Shown: positions 35,293 to 45,148 of the stretch, one piece after another
How the letters are laid out: each line of letters starts with the position of its first letter
Numbering within the stretch: position 1 is the first letter of the stretch
Assembly: GCA_973895155.1 (NCBI GenBank)
Contig: OZ316893.1
Span: forward strand, 372,001 to 436,000
Direction of reading: 5' to 3'
From: Marsupella aquatica
Lineage: Eukaryota; Marchantiophyta
DNA length: 64,000 bases
Translations under genes and position numbers: made by a program
The notes under the pieces: model-generated
The model's input: only the letters and a program-made list of their open reading frames with translations
Databases searched by the model: none
Told to the model about the DNA's origin: nothing

Positions 35293-37335
35293 TCACTCGG
35301 ATGCCACACTATTGAATCTCGGAGCGTATTTGAATGTTCTTTGTTTATCCTGAAAGAAAGCTGTGTCTGACCATACATACAAACATTGGTAATGTAAACC
35401 TCGGCCGCATAGGGAAGTCATGCCATGATCGTGTATCCAATTTTGGTGGGCGCTGCTGATTCCCCCTCCCTCTCTGCTTTGCAAGAGGCGGGTGGACAAT
35501 ATAGCCCCGGAAACTGAAAAAGTCACATCAGTTACGCCATGTCTACAGTGGTTGTTTTTAGGGTTCAGTTTTATGGTAATTGAATTGATGATGCATACAG
35601 GTCTCACCTGATCCAAACGGTAACGGAGATTGGTCTCATTTGCCAGTCGAAGTTGTTGATTTTCCTGCCCCATATGTTGTATTAGCTTGGCAGCTTTTTC
35701 GGTTTCTTCTTGAAACAGGGCCATCTTTACTCGATAAGCTGCTCTTGAAAATGGATTTAATGTGGACAAGTCAAATCCAGCAATGTTGTGCAGTGCCTCG
35801 TGAAGATAAAATTCCATGGCTTTTTCCCTTTCCTTCGAAGCTTCTATGATTAAGGACTCCTTAGCCTCAAATTTGGGATTCCCTGCCTCTTGCAAACGTC
35901 GGGTGAGGTCGTCAAGGAGTTGTAAATCCATTTCGAGCTGCTTCTTCAGTCCCTGTACTTCTTCTTCTACTTTTTGGCATTGGCTCCGTTCGTCCTGTAT
36001 CTCTCGCTGGAGCCTAGCATTTTCCTCTTTCAGTACGTCTAGTTGCTTACATATTCTAGGCTCACACGGCCCCAATTTGTCTGACCTCTGTTCCAAAGCC
36101 GTGCCGTCGATTGTCAAGCTCTGTACCATTCCCTTGTGTAATAATGTATCTTCGGATAATTTGTGCAATGACCCTGTGGCGTCCTGATGAAATCCCATGT
36201 TCCGGCTGGGGCTCTCTGCAAACTCTGTTGCCTTGTTTACCGAAGTGACGGCTACCCTCTGTTCGAAACCTTTCAATCGAGATGCATCTACTGATTCCAG
36301 TTTCTGTACATGCACGTCCAACCATCCGTCCTCTGAACCGCCTTCCACCGTGGAGGATTGCAAGGCGTGGTTGCTCGCCCTGAAGTTGTGCAAAATGTAT
36401 GCTCCCAGTAGAGTGGCTTCTTCTCCACAATCTTCTTCACCTTCTGAACTGTCAGCGCGTGCTTCTTCCTGTTCTGGATTAGCTGCAGTCCCATGTTGTA
36501 AGGTGGATTCACTGGTTCCCCGGTTTTCCCCGACCGCATGACTGTAAGCAACGTTTTGCCGGTGACTCCTATGCCATTGGCGATTTTGCGGTGCAACATC
36601 AGGGATGGCGGTGGCATCCCTGATCGGGTTCACCAATCTTTTGTTTAGCACCCAACAAATGATGTAAGCAAGAAGTGAGGGATAAGGCGAAACCAATTTG
36701 GACCCGAGTTTTTGAAGCAACTCCGCCTTCCACACTTGCAATGGGTGGAGCTCGCCTTGGAGCACTCGAGCGGCGATCGTGATATGGTCAATGGTCCCAT
36801 GATGGTAACCAGATTTTATCATCACCCATTTGGTGAAAAACTCTATATACTTGCAGACCTCCAGATTTGTCACCGTCCCGTATTGGATCTTCCCGACACG
36901 GATCGAGGATCTCAAGTCACGGTCTGACCTCAAAAAGCCGATAATCTGCCATGGAGTGTAAGGTGTGCACTTCACTCTTGTCGGGAGCTGCGATGGAACT
37001 AAACCTAGAATCCCAAACATGTTGGCCAATTCTTGGTTGAGCACCCTAATAAGCGGTGTCCTATCGTACTCGATGCATAGTGACGCCGCATCGCCATAGA
37101 CTGATCGTCTATTCCGATGATAATATGCAGCCTCTGCCAAGGTCAGATCGCAACCCATTCGGACCATACACAGGCATTTGGCATGCCGAAAGATGCTCTC
37201 AAATTGAGTAATGTAAGTTGTGTCCGTTCGCGAGTTCCGAATGTTGGCCTCTGCCGCTATTGTAACGGTTTTTGAGCCATCGATAAATGCAGTGTTTTGA
37301 GTAGTCTCCGCGCAAGACCTCTTTCTGCTCGACAT
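35293..37335 (-). CDS. plant-mobile-domain-like protein with coiled-coil tail
   Basis: One long open frame; the first ATG at 37335 starts MSSRKRSCAETT. The N-terminal 250 residues form a compact region with KYIEFFTKWVM and GELHPLQVWKAELLQK. Then come an acidic linker (EGEEDCGEE) and a long E/Q/K-rich coiled coil (about residues 440-580). A candidate 93-bp intron 35607-35515 (CAG|GTGAGA to TTTTTCAG) may end the coiled-coil exon; without splicing, the frame runs on to 35293. A decayed paralogue lies at 19899-22116 and their similarity ends about where this intron would begin. The layout (globular N-terminus, coiled-coil C-terminus) parallels the gypsy ORF2. No stop or frameshift is seen in the main frame. 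Function unknown. Confidence 0.55.
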   Translation of the reverse strand: MSSRKRSCAETTQNTAFIDGSKTVTIAAEANIRNSRTDTTYITQFESIFRHAKCLCMVRMGCDLTLAEAAYYHRNRRSVYGDAASLCIEYDRTPLIRVLNQELANMFGILGLVPSQLPTRVKCTPYTPWQIIGFLRSDRDLRSSIRVGKIQYGTVTNLEVCKYIEFFTKWVMIKSGYHHGTIDHITIAARVLQGELHPLQVWKAELLQKLGSKLVSPYPSLLAYIICWVLNKRLVNPIRDATAIPDVAPQNRQWHRSHRQNVAYSHAVGENRGTSESTLQHGTAANPEQEEARADSSEGEEDCGEEATLLGAYILHNFRASNHALQSSTVEGGSEDGWLDVHVQKLESVDASRLKGFEQRVAVTSVNKATEFAESPSRNMGFHQDATGSLHKLSEDTLLHKGMVQSLTIDGTALEQRSDKLGPCEPRICKQLDVLKEENARLQREIQDERSQCQKVEEEVQGLKKQLEMDLQLLDDLTRRLQEAGNPKFEAKESLIIEASKEREKAMEFYLHEALHNIAGFDLSTLNPFSRAAYRVKMALFQEETEKAAKLIQHMGQENQQLRLANETNLRYRLDQVRPVCIINSITIKLNPKNNHCRHGVTDVTFSVSGAILSTRLLQSREGGGISSAHQNWIHDHGMTSLCGRGLHYQCLYVWSDTAFFQDKQRTFKYAPRFNSVASE

Positions 37336-40300
37336 GATACGAACGGAAGGACACCTTTGCAAAACCACAGTTAATTTCTGAAACTCGTATCGTTCGTTCG
37401 GGTGCCGGAACGATTTTGGCGAATTGCTCGAATCACTTTTTATCCAACTATGGTTTGCCCCATTATTGTGTCGCTGGTCTCGAGGTGGCGGACGTTTTCA
37501 GGGCTGACTTCCGCTGAAGCCGGACATCGCGTGCGGCAAATTAGAGGGTCATATTTGAAAGCAATGTGTGTTTTAAGTTTTTTTGTATTTCTTCCAAGAC
37601 TTATGAGAGAAGCTTTGATCTGACACTATTTGTGAGATTTTAGGGTGTACATTACCGTTGTCCTCTAGATACACTCGGCTGGTTACGGTGACGTTCCTCA
37701 TATTTACGAGAGGGCCAAGCATTCCCAAAATTGGGTTTCGGTCAAACAAAATGAGATGTATCATTATCATCATTGACTTTATGGTTGGTTGGTTGAAGAG
37801 ACTCTTCAGCCCCAATTGAATGTTCAACAGAGGTCCCCTTGTTTATCATGCTTGGGGAAATGGACGGAAGGTTGCCACGGTGTGTGGTCACAATGAATAT
37901 ATGTCATTGTTTTGATGGTTCGTTTAGGGTTCGAGAGGTGGCCAAATTGAAACTGGGTCTTCAATGGCCAATTTGGTAGCTCTGGACCGTGGATGGAACA
38001 GAGTGAGTTCAGGTTCGTTCGATTGGTATCCATCTGTAGTGCCGAGCTGACTACACAAAACTGGTCACAACACAACAGTACTTAACCAGCTGAGACTCGA
38101 GCTAACTTTGGCCGCAAGTTATTTCACTTACCACATCGGTGAATGAATTCAGTTACCTTCTGAAGCAGTTTCACTGCTAGTTACGGCCTCTGCTGACTCA
38201 ACGGAACCCAATCCGGTGTATTCTTGTCGTCGGGTTTGGAATGGCTATAAGACGTCCGATGAGAAGGCTTTGCATTGGACAATACACAGGCTTATTGCAG
38301 TTCCGCTATCATACATAGATTGTAAAAACTAACTCGGTAGTCGGGAAAAGCACGCCCTACAAGCCAACTCCCTCCATTCTTTCCTAAACCGTAAAGCCTA
38401 AATCCTAAAGCTTTACAGTGTAGCACATATTGCGCCAATGCTACCTACTACAAAACCAATCTATCAAAAATAGAGCCCGCTGTACTCTGTGGTCGTGCTC
38501 ATACATAGCTGGTTTGAAAGGAAGAATTTTTGGAATATATACATCAAAATTTAATGATAAACATCTATTTGAATGTCTCTAAATGTCAATTGTGTATACT
38601 CTGAAAATCAACTTACACCTGAGCTTCAGAATAGCATAGCGAAGTATCGAGTGAATTTTGAAGGGAGTCAAGTTGGCCTTGACATTGATGCTACTGTTGA
38701 AGTGGCTCCTGATGTTGGTGAAGCAGGTGAAGAGCCAGCTCAACCCACTTCTCTTGGGGCTTTATGCCGTCTCAAGGATGAGACATAAGGGACAGGTTAT
38801 AATAGAGTAAAATGATGTTAGTTTGTAGCTTATGTGAGTTAACATGTGTTATTTGTAGTTGATAGAAGTGAATCAAACAACTCTTGTTTGTTCACTGTGG
38901 TTGAATACCCCAACTACAATTTTGTGTTATGTGAGAAGAAATTATAAAATTTTGAAGTTTGCTCAATGTTTGAGTAATATATGAAAGGAATTATAAGTTT
39001 CTGAAGTTTTCTCAATGTTTGAGTAGTAAATTTTGTAAAGTGCAATTAAATATTGTGCATAGTTTTAAATCTTTTATAACAAAATTTTGAATAGAATAGA
39101 ATTGTCCATTCTATTTTTTAACTTAAGTGTATGTGACACTATTTGACTTCTGACCAGAATTAGTGTCACACACTCTAATTACCATGACTTACCTTAAATA
39201 TAACCTCACAGTAATTAGAGTGTGTGAGACTAAATACTGTAAAGAGGGTAGTTGGGGCTAGAGACATTAAACGTAGAGATAATAGGGCGATGACGGTGGC
39301 CTGTTGCGATGATTCGGAGAGACAAAGCCCTGTCGAGTCGCTGATAAGGATCCTGGGGGAAATTTGTACGGTCTTGTCTGGATCTTGTCAGGGTCTTGTC
39401 AGGAGGCGGGGTGTATACCTATATGTAATTTGCCTTTTAAGTCTGTCTACACACAGCGGCAAAGATCAAATCAAAGCACACATTCTCGATGTCATCTGCA
39501 GTCTACAAGCAGTCTACAAGCAAGTTTAGGTTCAATCTTGTCCCCAGTGACACCGTGAACTGTTTTTCAAAACTAAAAGTGAAATGCAAGTGAAACCCAG
39601 TAATTCACAGTCGGTCAGGGGCGGTGAGTGTGGGAAAGCCTGCCCTGAAAGAAGAGGCTCGAGTAAGCCCCAAAATGTGTAAACACAGGGCAACATTCCG
39701 GTGAATCCGGTAGGCTGGGGTTTAGGTTGGGGGGAGAACCGAGGCACATTTAAACCACGCATCGCGGTATAAAAGCCCCCACAGACTTTCCGGCCTGTAA
39801 CATTATTACTGTATCCGTAGCGGCCACCATATCTGCCGCCCGGGATGATTCGTATCTCTGGATCACAAATACCTGGAAAGAGAATCGTCGCCGTACACAT
39901 CTGAGCAGGCAGCCGCCAAAATTCAATCCTGAGGTTCGAGCATACTCATCTACATGCAGAAGGAAGGAACACAGTCAATGCACAGGTCAGGGCATAGACC
40001 ATCAGTACTTCCTTCGTACACGACCAATCGTAAGCGGGAAGGAACTTGGACGTTGTGGGCGGTGTGTATAGATTGTGAGTAAGGGATTACCAAAGCAGTG
40101 GGCCAAACTTTGGACAAGAGTTCCAGACCACAAAGTTCCCCTCGGAGAAGTGCTCTTCGTTGTTGGAAGGCTAGGTGTATGGGGGAAAACTGTGAACAGT
40201 CGGACAGGAAATCGGATTGTGAAAAGAGGTAGTGGGAGATTTAGCTTGAACCCGAGCTCAATTTGCAATTCCGGGAAGTCAGAAAGAGACCCCTTGCTTT

Positions 40301-40353
40301 GACCGAAACGGCTTCGGTGCAAAATCGGTTGTCGTTGGAGCTGCAAAATCGTG
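37336..40353. other. mostly gene-free stretch
   Basis: Contains a short open frame at 38573-38788 (71 residues, acidic, ends CRLKDET) that could be a terminal exon of an unseen gene, though I have no homology for it. Also a 21-bp inverted repeat at 39161-39232. Nothing else stands out. Confidence 0.45.
39161..39232. repeat. inverted repeat with 21-bp arms
   Basis: Arms 39161-39181 and 39212-39232 (TAATTAGAGTGTGTGAGACTA on the right) are reverse complements with one mismatch, around a 30-bp loop. It could be a remnant of a short foldback element. Confidence 0.7.
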
Positions 40354-42492
40354 ATGGACAGAAACAAAAAGGTAACTGTTGCTCCGAGTAAGAAGATGAG
40401 ACAAGAACCACCACCGTCATGCCGAATCATCTATGCCAGCATACCTCATGCAGAGGAAGCCATGGATCGGTTGCGAGCAAATTTAACCACGATGGGCCTT
40501 GTGAATTTGATTCGTGTGCCATGGGGCATGAAGTCGAGCGCTATCGTGGAGGAAGTGTGGATGCAAGGCATGGGAAGAGAATCCAAAGGTACAACAATTC
40601 GTGGAAACCCTGATCAGTGGACTGAGAATCTCATTGCTGAGGTCTATGATTTGAAGTCGAAAGGAGAAGGTATGTTGAGATGCATTGATTTGACTGGACC
40701 TTACTTTGCAGGAAAGAAAAATGTATGTATCGGCTGGAATCTGGAACAATGTGCTGATACATTGAACCTCCTACCTTTGCTGGAATTTCTGGTTCCTATT
40801 TTAAATCCGGAACGTCAGAATAGAGCACCCGTAGCTCTGGCCAGCACCATCATCGCTTCCTGGAAGGGACTGAAGGTGATCAACTGGGCGAATATGCTCT
40901 GCGCCATGATCAAGACGCAGATGTTGTCAATGAGGTCTGGTTCCTTCACTTGGATTGCTGTTTACCTTTCCCATGTGTACGCGCACAAGAAATGTTTGAC
41001 AGCACCCGAGTTGATTGAGTGGAAGCTTCATCTTGCCTACCTGGAGAATGGAGAGAGGGATCCCGATGCGGATACCATGCCCGAATCGGAAGGCGAATCA
41101 AGCGAAGACGAGCCCGGTGAATCGGAGGACGAGGCAAAAGTCGAGGTGAACCAGGAAAATCCCCGATGGGCCGTCTTCCTAAAGGAAAGTGAAGCGCTGT
41201 CTAAAATCTCTATGACCCAGTCAAAAATTCTATCTGAATTAACTAGCTTCATCGGCTGTCCACCGGATCAATTGCTCAGCAAGTTTCAGGAATTTTCTTT
41301 CATTTCCGTCGAAGAGTTTACCAAGATAGATAAGGACAGATCGGATGCTCTGATACGTGTGGGAACTCTGACTGCCGAGAAATTCAATCTCCAAGAGAAA
41401 TTCCAGATTCGTGTGGAAGCTCTGTCCGCGGAGGACCTCGATCTCCAAGAGAAATTACGATGTGCTACTGCCAGGAGTTCTCATGTTTCTTTTACTCTAG
41501 ATCGGGCTCTAGATAAGCTGCGACCTCTGTTGGATGTTCCAGCGATTGACCTGATGAAAGCAAAGTTGTTTGATGAAGCACTCATGCAGCTCGATCACAA
41601 TGTAGCCGATAGAGTCCTTAGATGCGCTACCAGCTTTGCATCTACAGTTCAAGTTTATTATGGTGCCATGAGTGACCTACACAAGGACTTCATGCGTACG
41701 GATCCGGGAGGAGATTCAGATGTGCTACTAGGTAAGAAGCGGAAGTTGGATTTTCTTTCTGCTGCTGTGATTGCTGCTACTTCATCCCGATCACAATGTG
41801 AGTCTACAGCGAAAATGTCTGTAGGCCCACCTTCCGTACCATCACCTACTTCCTCTGTCTGTGCGTCCCTAGCACCTGCTGCTGAGCTTTCGAAGCTTCC
41901 GGCCGCGAGTGTGTCATTGAAGAAGGAGGAGGATGAGAATTTTAGGCGGAAGTTCACTTTGTTCAGGCAAGAAGCTTCCCGATTTGAGATGCCAATCTTG
42001 GAGTTTTGGCGCTACTATTACCATCGTGTTTTAGAGATTTCTGTGGTGCTCAACATTGTTCCTGGTGGTTCAGTCACCCTCGAGCATTGCGATCTAGAGA
42101 GATACTGGACATTGTGTAAACAATATCGACCTCTACTCGCTTTTATGTTGCTGTACGGTGATCTGTCCGTGAAAAAGGTTGAGGCTGCCTTTGCCTACTT
42201 TGGCAACTTGCCTTTGTACTCGCTGCAATTCATTGTTGAATTCTTGGAGCAGACTAATGCCCAGGCTACTGTCGTCATTCCTACTAGCCCTGTGCATTCG
42301 GTTTCACCTCAGCTGTCTGCTACGGAGAAGCATACCATATGGGGTACAATTGCTGCTCAACGCAGGCTAGCACACTGCGAGCACTACAGGAACACTATGG
42401 AGTCCCTTAGCCCTTTTGTCGATACTTGGAAGGACGAACATAAATTTCACAGCTTACCCCTCTTCTCATTATCATTCCTGTTCACGCATTGA
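40354..42492 (+). CDS. plant-mobile-domain-like protein, 712 residues
   Basis: ATG at 40354 (MDRNKKVTVAPSKK); a basic N-terminus rich in K/R. Residues about 60-230 form a globular region with VEEVWMQG and KGTTIRG...WTENLIAEVYDL, resembling the YGKDFYLTPKVIAEVFGL segment of the gypsy ORF2 and so the plant-mobile-domain pattern. Next comes a strongly acidic stretch (SEGESSEDEPGESEDEAK), then helical segments including two tandem units around LTAEKFNLQEKFQIRVEAL. A potential basic signal GKKRKL lies near residue 462. The frame closes at 42492, but coding-like sequence (RIDLIRIWMEAARVHQMF) continues to 42724 in another frame, so a small frameshift near 42420-42480 is likely. Function unknown; host gene or former transposon gene. 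Confidence 0.5.
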   Translation: MDRNKKVTVAPSKKMRQEPPPSCRIIYASIPHAEEAMDRLRANLTTMGLVNLIRVPWGMKSSAIVEEVWMQGMGRESKGTTIRGNPDQWTENLIAEVYDLKSKGEGMLRCIDLTGPYFAGKKNVCIGWNLEQCADTLNLLPLLEFLVPILNPERQNRAPVALASTIIASWKGLKVINWANMLCAMIKTQMLSMRSGSFTWIAVYLSHVYAHKKCLTAPELIEWKLHLAYLENGERDPDADTMPESEGESSEDEPGESEDEAKVEVNQENPRWAVFLKESEALSKISMTQSKILSELTSFIGCPPDQLLSKFQEFSFISVEEFTKIDKDRSDALIRVGTLTAEKFNLQEKFQIRVEALSAEDLDLQEKLRCATARSSHVSFTLDRALDKLRPLLDVPAIDLMKAKLFDEALMQLDHNVADRVLRCATSFASTVQVYYGAMSDLHKDFMRTDPGGDSDVLLGKKRKLDFLSAAVIAATSSRSQCESTAKMSVGPPSVPSPTSSVCASLAPAAELSKLPAASVSLKKEEDENFRRKFTLFRQEASRFEMPILEFWRYYYHRVLEISVVLNIVPGGSVTLEHCDLERYWTLCKQYRPLLAFMLLYGDLSVKKVEAAFAYFGNLPLYSLQFIVEFLEQTNAQATVVIPTSPVHSVSPQLSATEKHTIWGTIAAQRRLAHCEHYRNTMESLSPFVDTWKDEHKFHSLPLFSLSFLFTH

Positions 42493-42724
42493 TTTGATCC
42501 GAATCTGGATGGAAGCTGCTCGAGTACATCAGATGTTCACAGAAAATGAGTTGCCAAATCTGAACCGGTTGAGGCAGATTTGCTCCTTACCGTTTGCTGC
42601 TCACTATCCTGCCGTCCGTGGCTTGGTGGAGAAATGCCTGGTCGAAAACTCGTTCGCTTCCCCTCCGTTCGATACCTTTGAGTCAGGCACCACTGTTGTT
42701 GGATTCGATGCTGATGCGGTGTAG
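42416..42724 (+). pseudogene. probable frameshifted C-terminal part of the 40354 gene
   Basis: Overlaps the end of the preceding frame and has no ATG at its start. From about 42485 it reads RIDLIRIWMEAARVHQ and LPNLNRLRQICSLPFAAHY, which looks coding, and it ends at TAG 42722-42724. No good GT-AG pair joins the frames, so a 1- or 2-nt indel is the simpler explanation. Confidence 0.4.
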
Positions 42725-43299
42725 TTCCATGGCAATCTTCATGCTCTGGTTTTTACTCGAATTCAACATTTTTTTGCATCCAGACATATTTTCATGTAGT
42801 TTTATATGACTGTACTGTACTTATGTAGTTCATTCCTCATAGTTACGAGAGTTTAGTTTTCCTCGGTGTGTCCTTCCGGATCACGCTTTCCACACATACT
42901 CCTTGTGGGACGTCAGAGTGCTATACCAGTGAGTCCTACACTTTTGTAATTGTGCAACTTCTCGACCATGTAGGTCACTTCTTTTTGTAGAATGATGTAT
43001 GTACTCGCAAGAATCAGGCGATTTTCCCGTTGCCTCTATGATTCGAATATGGTTTGGAAATAAAAACCTCAGTCTTTGTTTTCATTTGCCATACATTAAT
43101 GAGATGTTATTTTGCGCGTTGGTTATGACTAGACGAATATATTATGATGAATAGAGTGCAGTGCGTGTGTGATGGGGATGAATAGTATGTCAGGTGATGA
43201 GGATGAGGGTTTCCAATTTACTTGTACAAGTAACGTGTTCTGTAGCTCCTTTGGAGTAAGTGATTATTGACCCGTAACCTCTACAGCCGGTTCGCATCT

Positions 43300-43520
43300 G
43301 GAATCAAAAAAAGTACTGAGTGTCACTAGAGGCGCCTGGACCCCATTCTTTGGGGATCACGTGTGTAAATTCTGCTGGAACCAAAAAAAAGCTATATGTG
43401 TAATCAGAGGGTCCTCCGAACCCCACTTTTGGGGAGGTTGTGTATTCAAAAGCTTGGGGCGAGTTTCGAACCCGGCATCTGAGGCGCCCCATTCTTTCCC
43501 TCTACCAGTAGCCCAGGTAT
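43300..43520 (-). mobile_element. candidate tRNA-derived SINE
   Basis: On the minus strand, CCTGGGCTACTGGTAGAGG (about 43516-43498) resembles a tRNA A box. About 35-40 nt downstream, GGGTTCGAAACTC (about 43471-43459) fits the B box GGTTCRANNCC. This spacing is usual for an RNA polymerase III promoter. The following 150 bp contains T-rich runs and does not fold as a tRNA, so a SINE rather than a tRNA gene. Target-site duplications were not identified. Confidence 0.4.
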
Positions 43521-43898
43521 ACAGGTTAGAGGTCCGTTAAGGTCATCAATGTTATCTTCCATTTTTAGGTGCTTTAGGCTGCTGCCACGTTAGCCTTTTT
43601 GGCCTTGATTATATTTCATTAAAAATAGATTGTATGTATACATACGGTCTTTAAGCTTTTTTCCTTGGGGTATGCGTCGTGCAAGTTACAACTTCAGATC
43701 TGAACGGACAGTCACGATGCATTTTGCTCTTGCTAAAGTCTGTTTAATCAGTGTTTCCTTCCTTAAGGAACAGCTAAAATACCTGGGTTTATGCCTTTAT
43801 GGGATACAAAGTCTCCCGTATATATGTAGGTCTCCCCACATACCCTAAACGGCTAAACGTTTATATCCCGTAAAAGGGATACCCCTGGTCACTTTATG

Positions 43899-43924
43899 GT
43901 ATACAGTGGGTACCCACTGTATAC
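43899..43924. repeat. perfect 26-bp palindrome
   Basis: GTATACAGTGGGT followed directly by its exact reverse complement, with no spacer. It is centred on GGTACC at 43911. A smaller inverted repeat, TATCCC GTAAAA GGGATA, lies just upstream at 43864-43881. Confidence 0.9.
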
Positions 43925-44230
43925 GTCCCGTTCAGGGTGGACGGTGGCGGGTGTATGAGCACGGTGCATTTACGTTGACAGGGAAATGCAATCCAGCCCG
44001 CGTAATCCAGACGACAAGCTTGGGCGTGCTAATAATAATGTGGAACAGTCATAGTTACTGTGCCGATTCCGGCTGTACGTGTTGCTATCATTATTGCACA
44101 GTTGGACGTCCCTTTACTACGCACTGTACGTGTCAGTAGTTAAAAAACCGTGAACAGGGTCCAGCCGTCCAGTGCTAATGGGCTATGATCTACAGCAATA
44201 GTAGTCGCGAATCTTCGTCACTTGACTTTG

Positions 44231-45096
44231 TGGTGCATCCCATGGCTCCCTAAACCCAAGAAACCCCCCAGCTCAAGCCGATTCCCGCAGGTTTCGTGCT
44301 TGGCGAGGCCGTTTCCGCGGCTTAGCGGCATGGGACGCTGCTAACCTTCTACTACTACTATTAACATTTTACACACATATACTGGACAGATCCTTCATCG
44401 GGTCATGAGATACGTAGCCGGCCTAATATAGGCCTTCCCCTGTCTTCCCCTGTCTTCCCCTCCGTCTTGTTAGGTATGTTTGGATTCCGCCGCCGGAATG
44501 ATCCCCAATAGGCTTGGTTAAGCCGCTAAGACCTCTCTCAGCTCGACACATCCAACTCTCACTCCCCTGCTTACTTTCCTTCCTTCTGTTGATGTGGGCA
44601 CTCTTCACACAAGTTAATGCGACACACAAATAGCAAAATGACTCATTCTGACTGAGTCATACCATGCACTTGCCATACAAACAGTACATCTCATACACAA
44701 GTTCTGCGAACTAAGCCGTGAGGCCAACTCTATTCAGCTCTTAGGCATGAGGAAACATGAATATACACAAGGGTCACTGTATGACTAACCGAGAGCTTCT
44801 CGTACTACTTGATCCCAGCCCGGCTGGTGCAAACTAAAAACTTGCTAAAGAAGAGGCCCTGAGCTCCCCGCTGCCCAGGTACTTATCCTGGTAGTGGATC
44901 CGCCATTCTTTGCATCGTAAGCCTAATCTACCTGACAGTAATCTACTTGCCCGAATCTACCTATGTACAGCAAGGCAGGAGCACAAGTGTTGCTCCTACC
45001 AGTGGAACCGCAATCCCACTAAGCTAAGTGTCAGGGCCGCTCCTGGTTCTAATCCTAATCCTAAACGTGGAGATCCGCGCCCGCCCTGCCCACTCA
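44231..45096 (-). repeat. 3' LTR of gypsy element 2 (866 bp)
   Basis: On the minus strand it begins TGAGTGGG next to the polypurine tract and ends ATGCACCA (followed by CA). It is the same length as the LTR at 54542-55407, with seven substitutions, six of them transitions. Homologous to the element A LTR at 7412-8260. Confidence 0.92.
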
Positions 45097-45112
45097 CGCC
45101 TCCTCCCTCCAC
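45097..45112 (-). other. polypurine tract of element 2
   Basis: Minus strand GTGGAGGGAGGAGGCG directly upstream of the LTR, identical to the tract in element A. Confidence 0.75.
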
Positions 45113-45148
45113 GTCCGCCCTCCCTAAAAGGAACGGCGCCTTGCACCG

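Larger units (their letters stand above)
42725..44230. other. gene-free spacer with SINE-like sequence and palindromes
   Basis: Holds a tRNA-like SINE candidate at 43300-43520 and a perfect 26-bp palindrome at 43899-43924. No coding frame is convincing. Sequence immediately left of the LTR at 44231 ends CACTTGACTTTG, which would contain the target-site duplication for that insertion. Confidence 0.5.

Noticed and set aside
40002-40430. 142-residue minus-strand frame overlapping the start of the 40354 gene
   Set aside because: Antisense to the better-supported coding start; composition looks random.
43455-43520. A true tRNA gene on the minus strand
   Set aside because: Box-like motifs are present, but I see no acceptor stem or anticodon loop; a SINE-like origin fits better.
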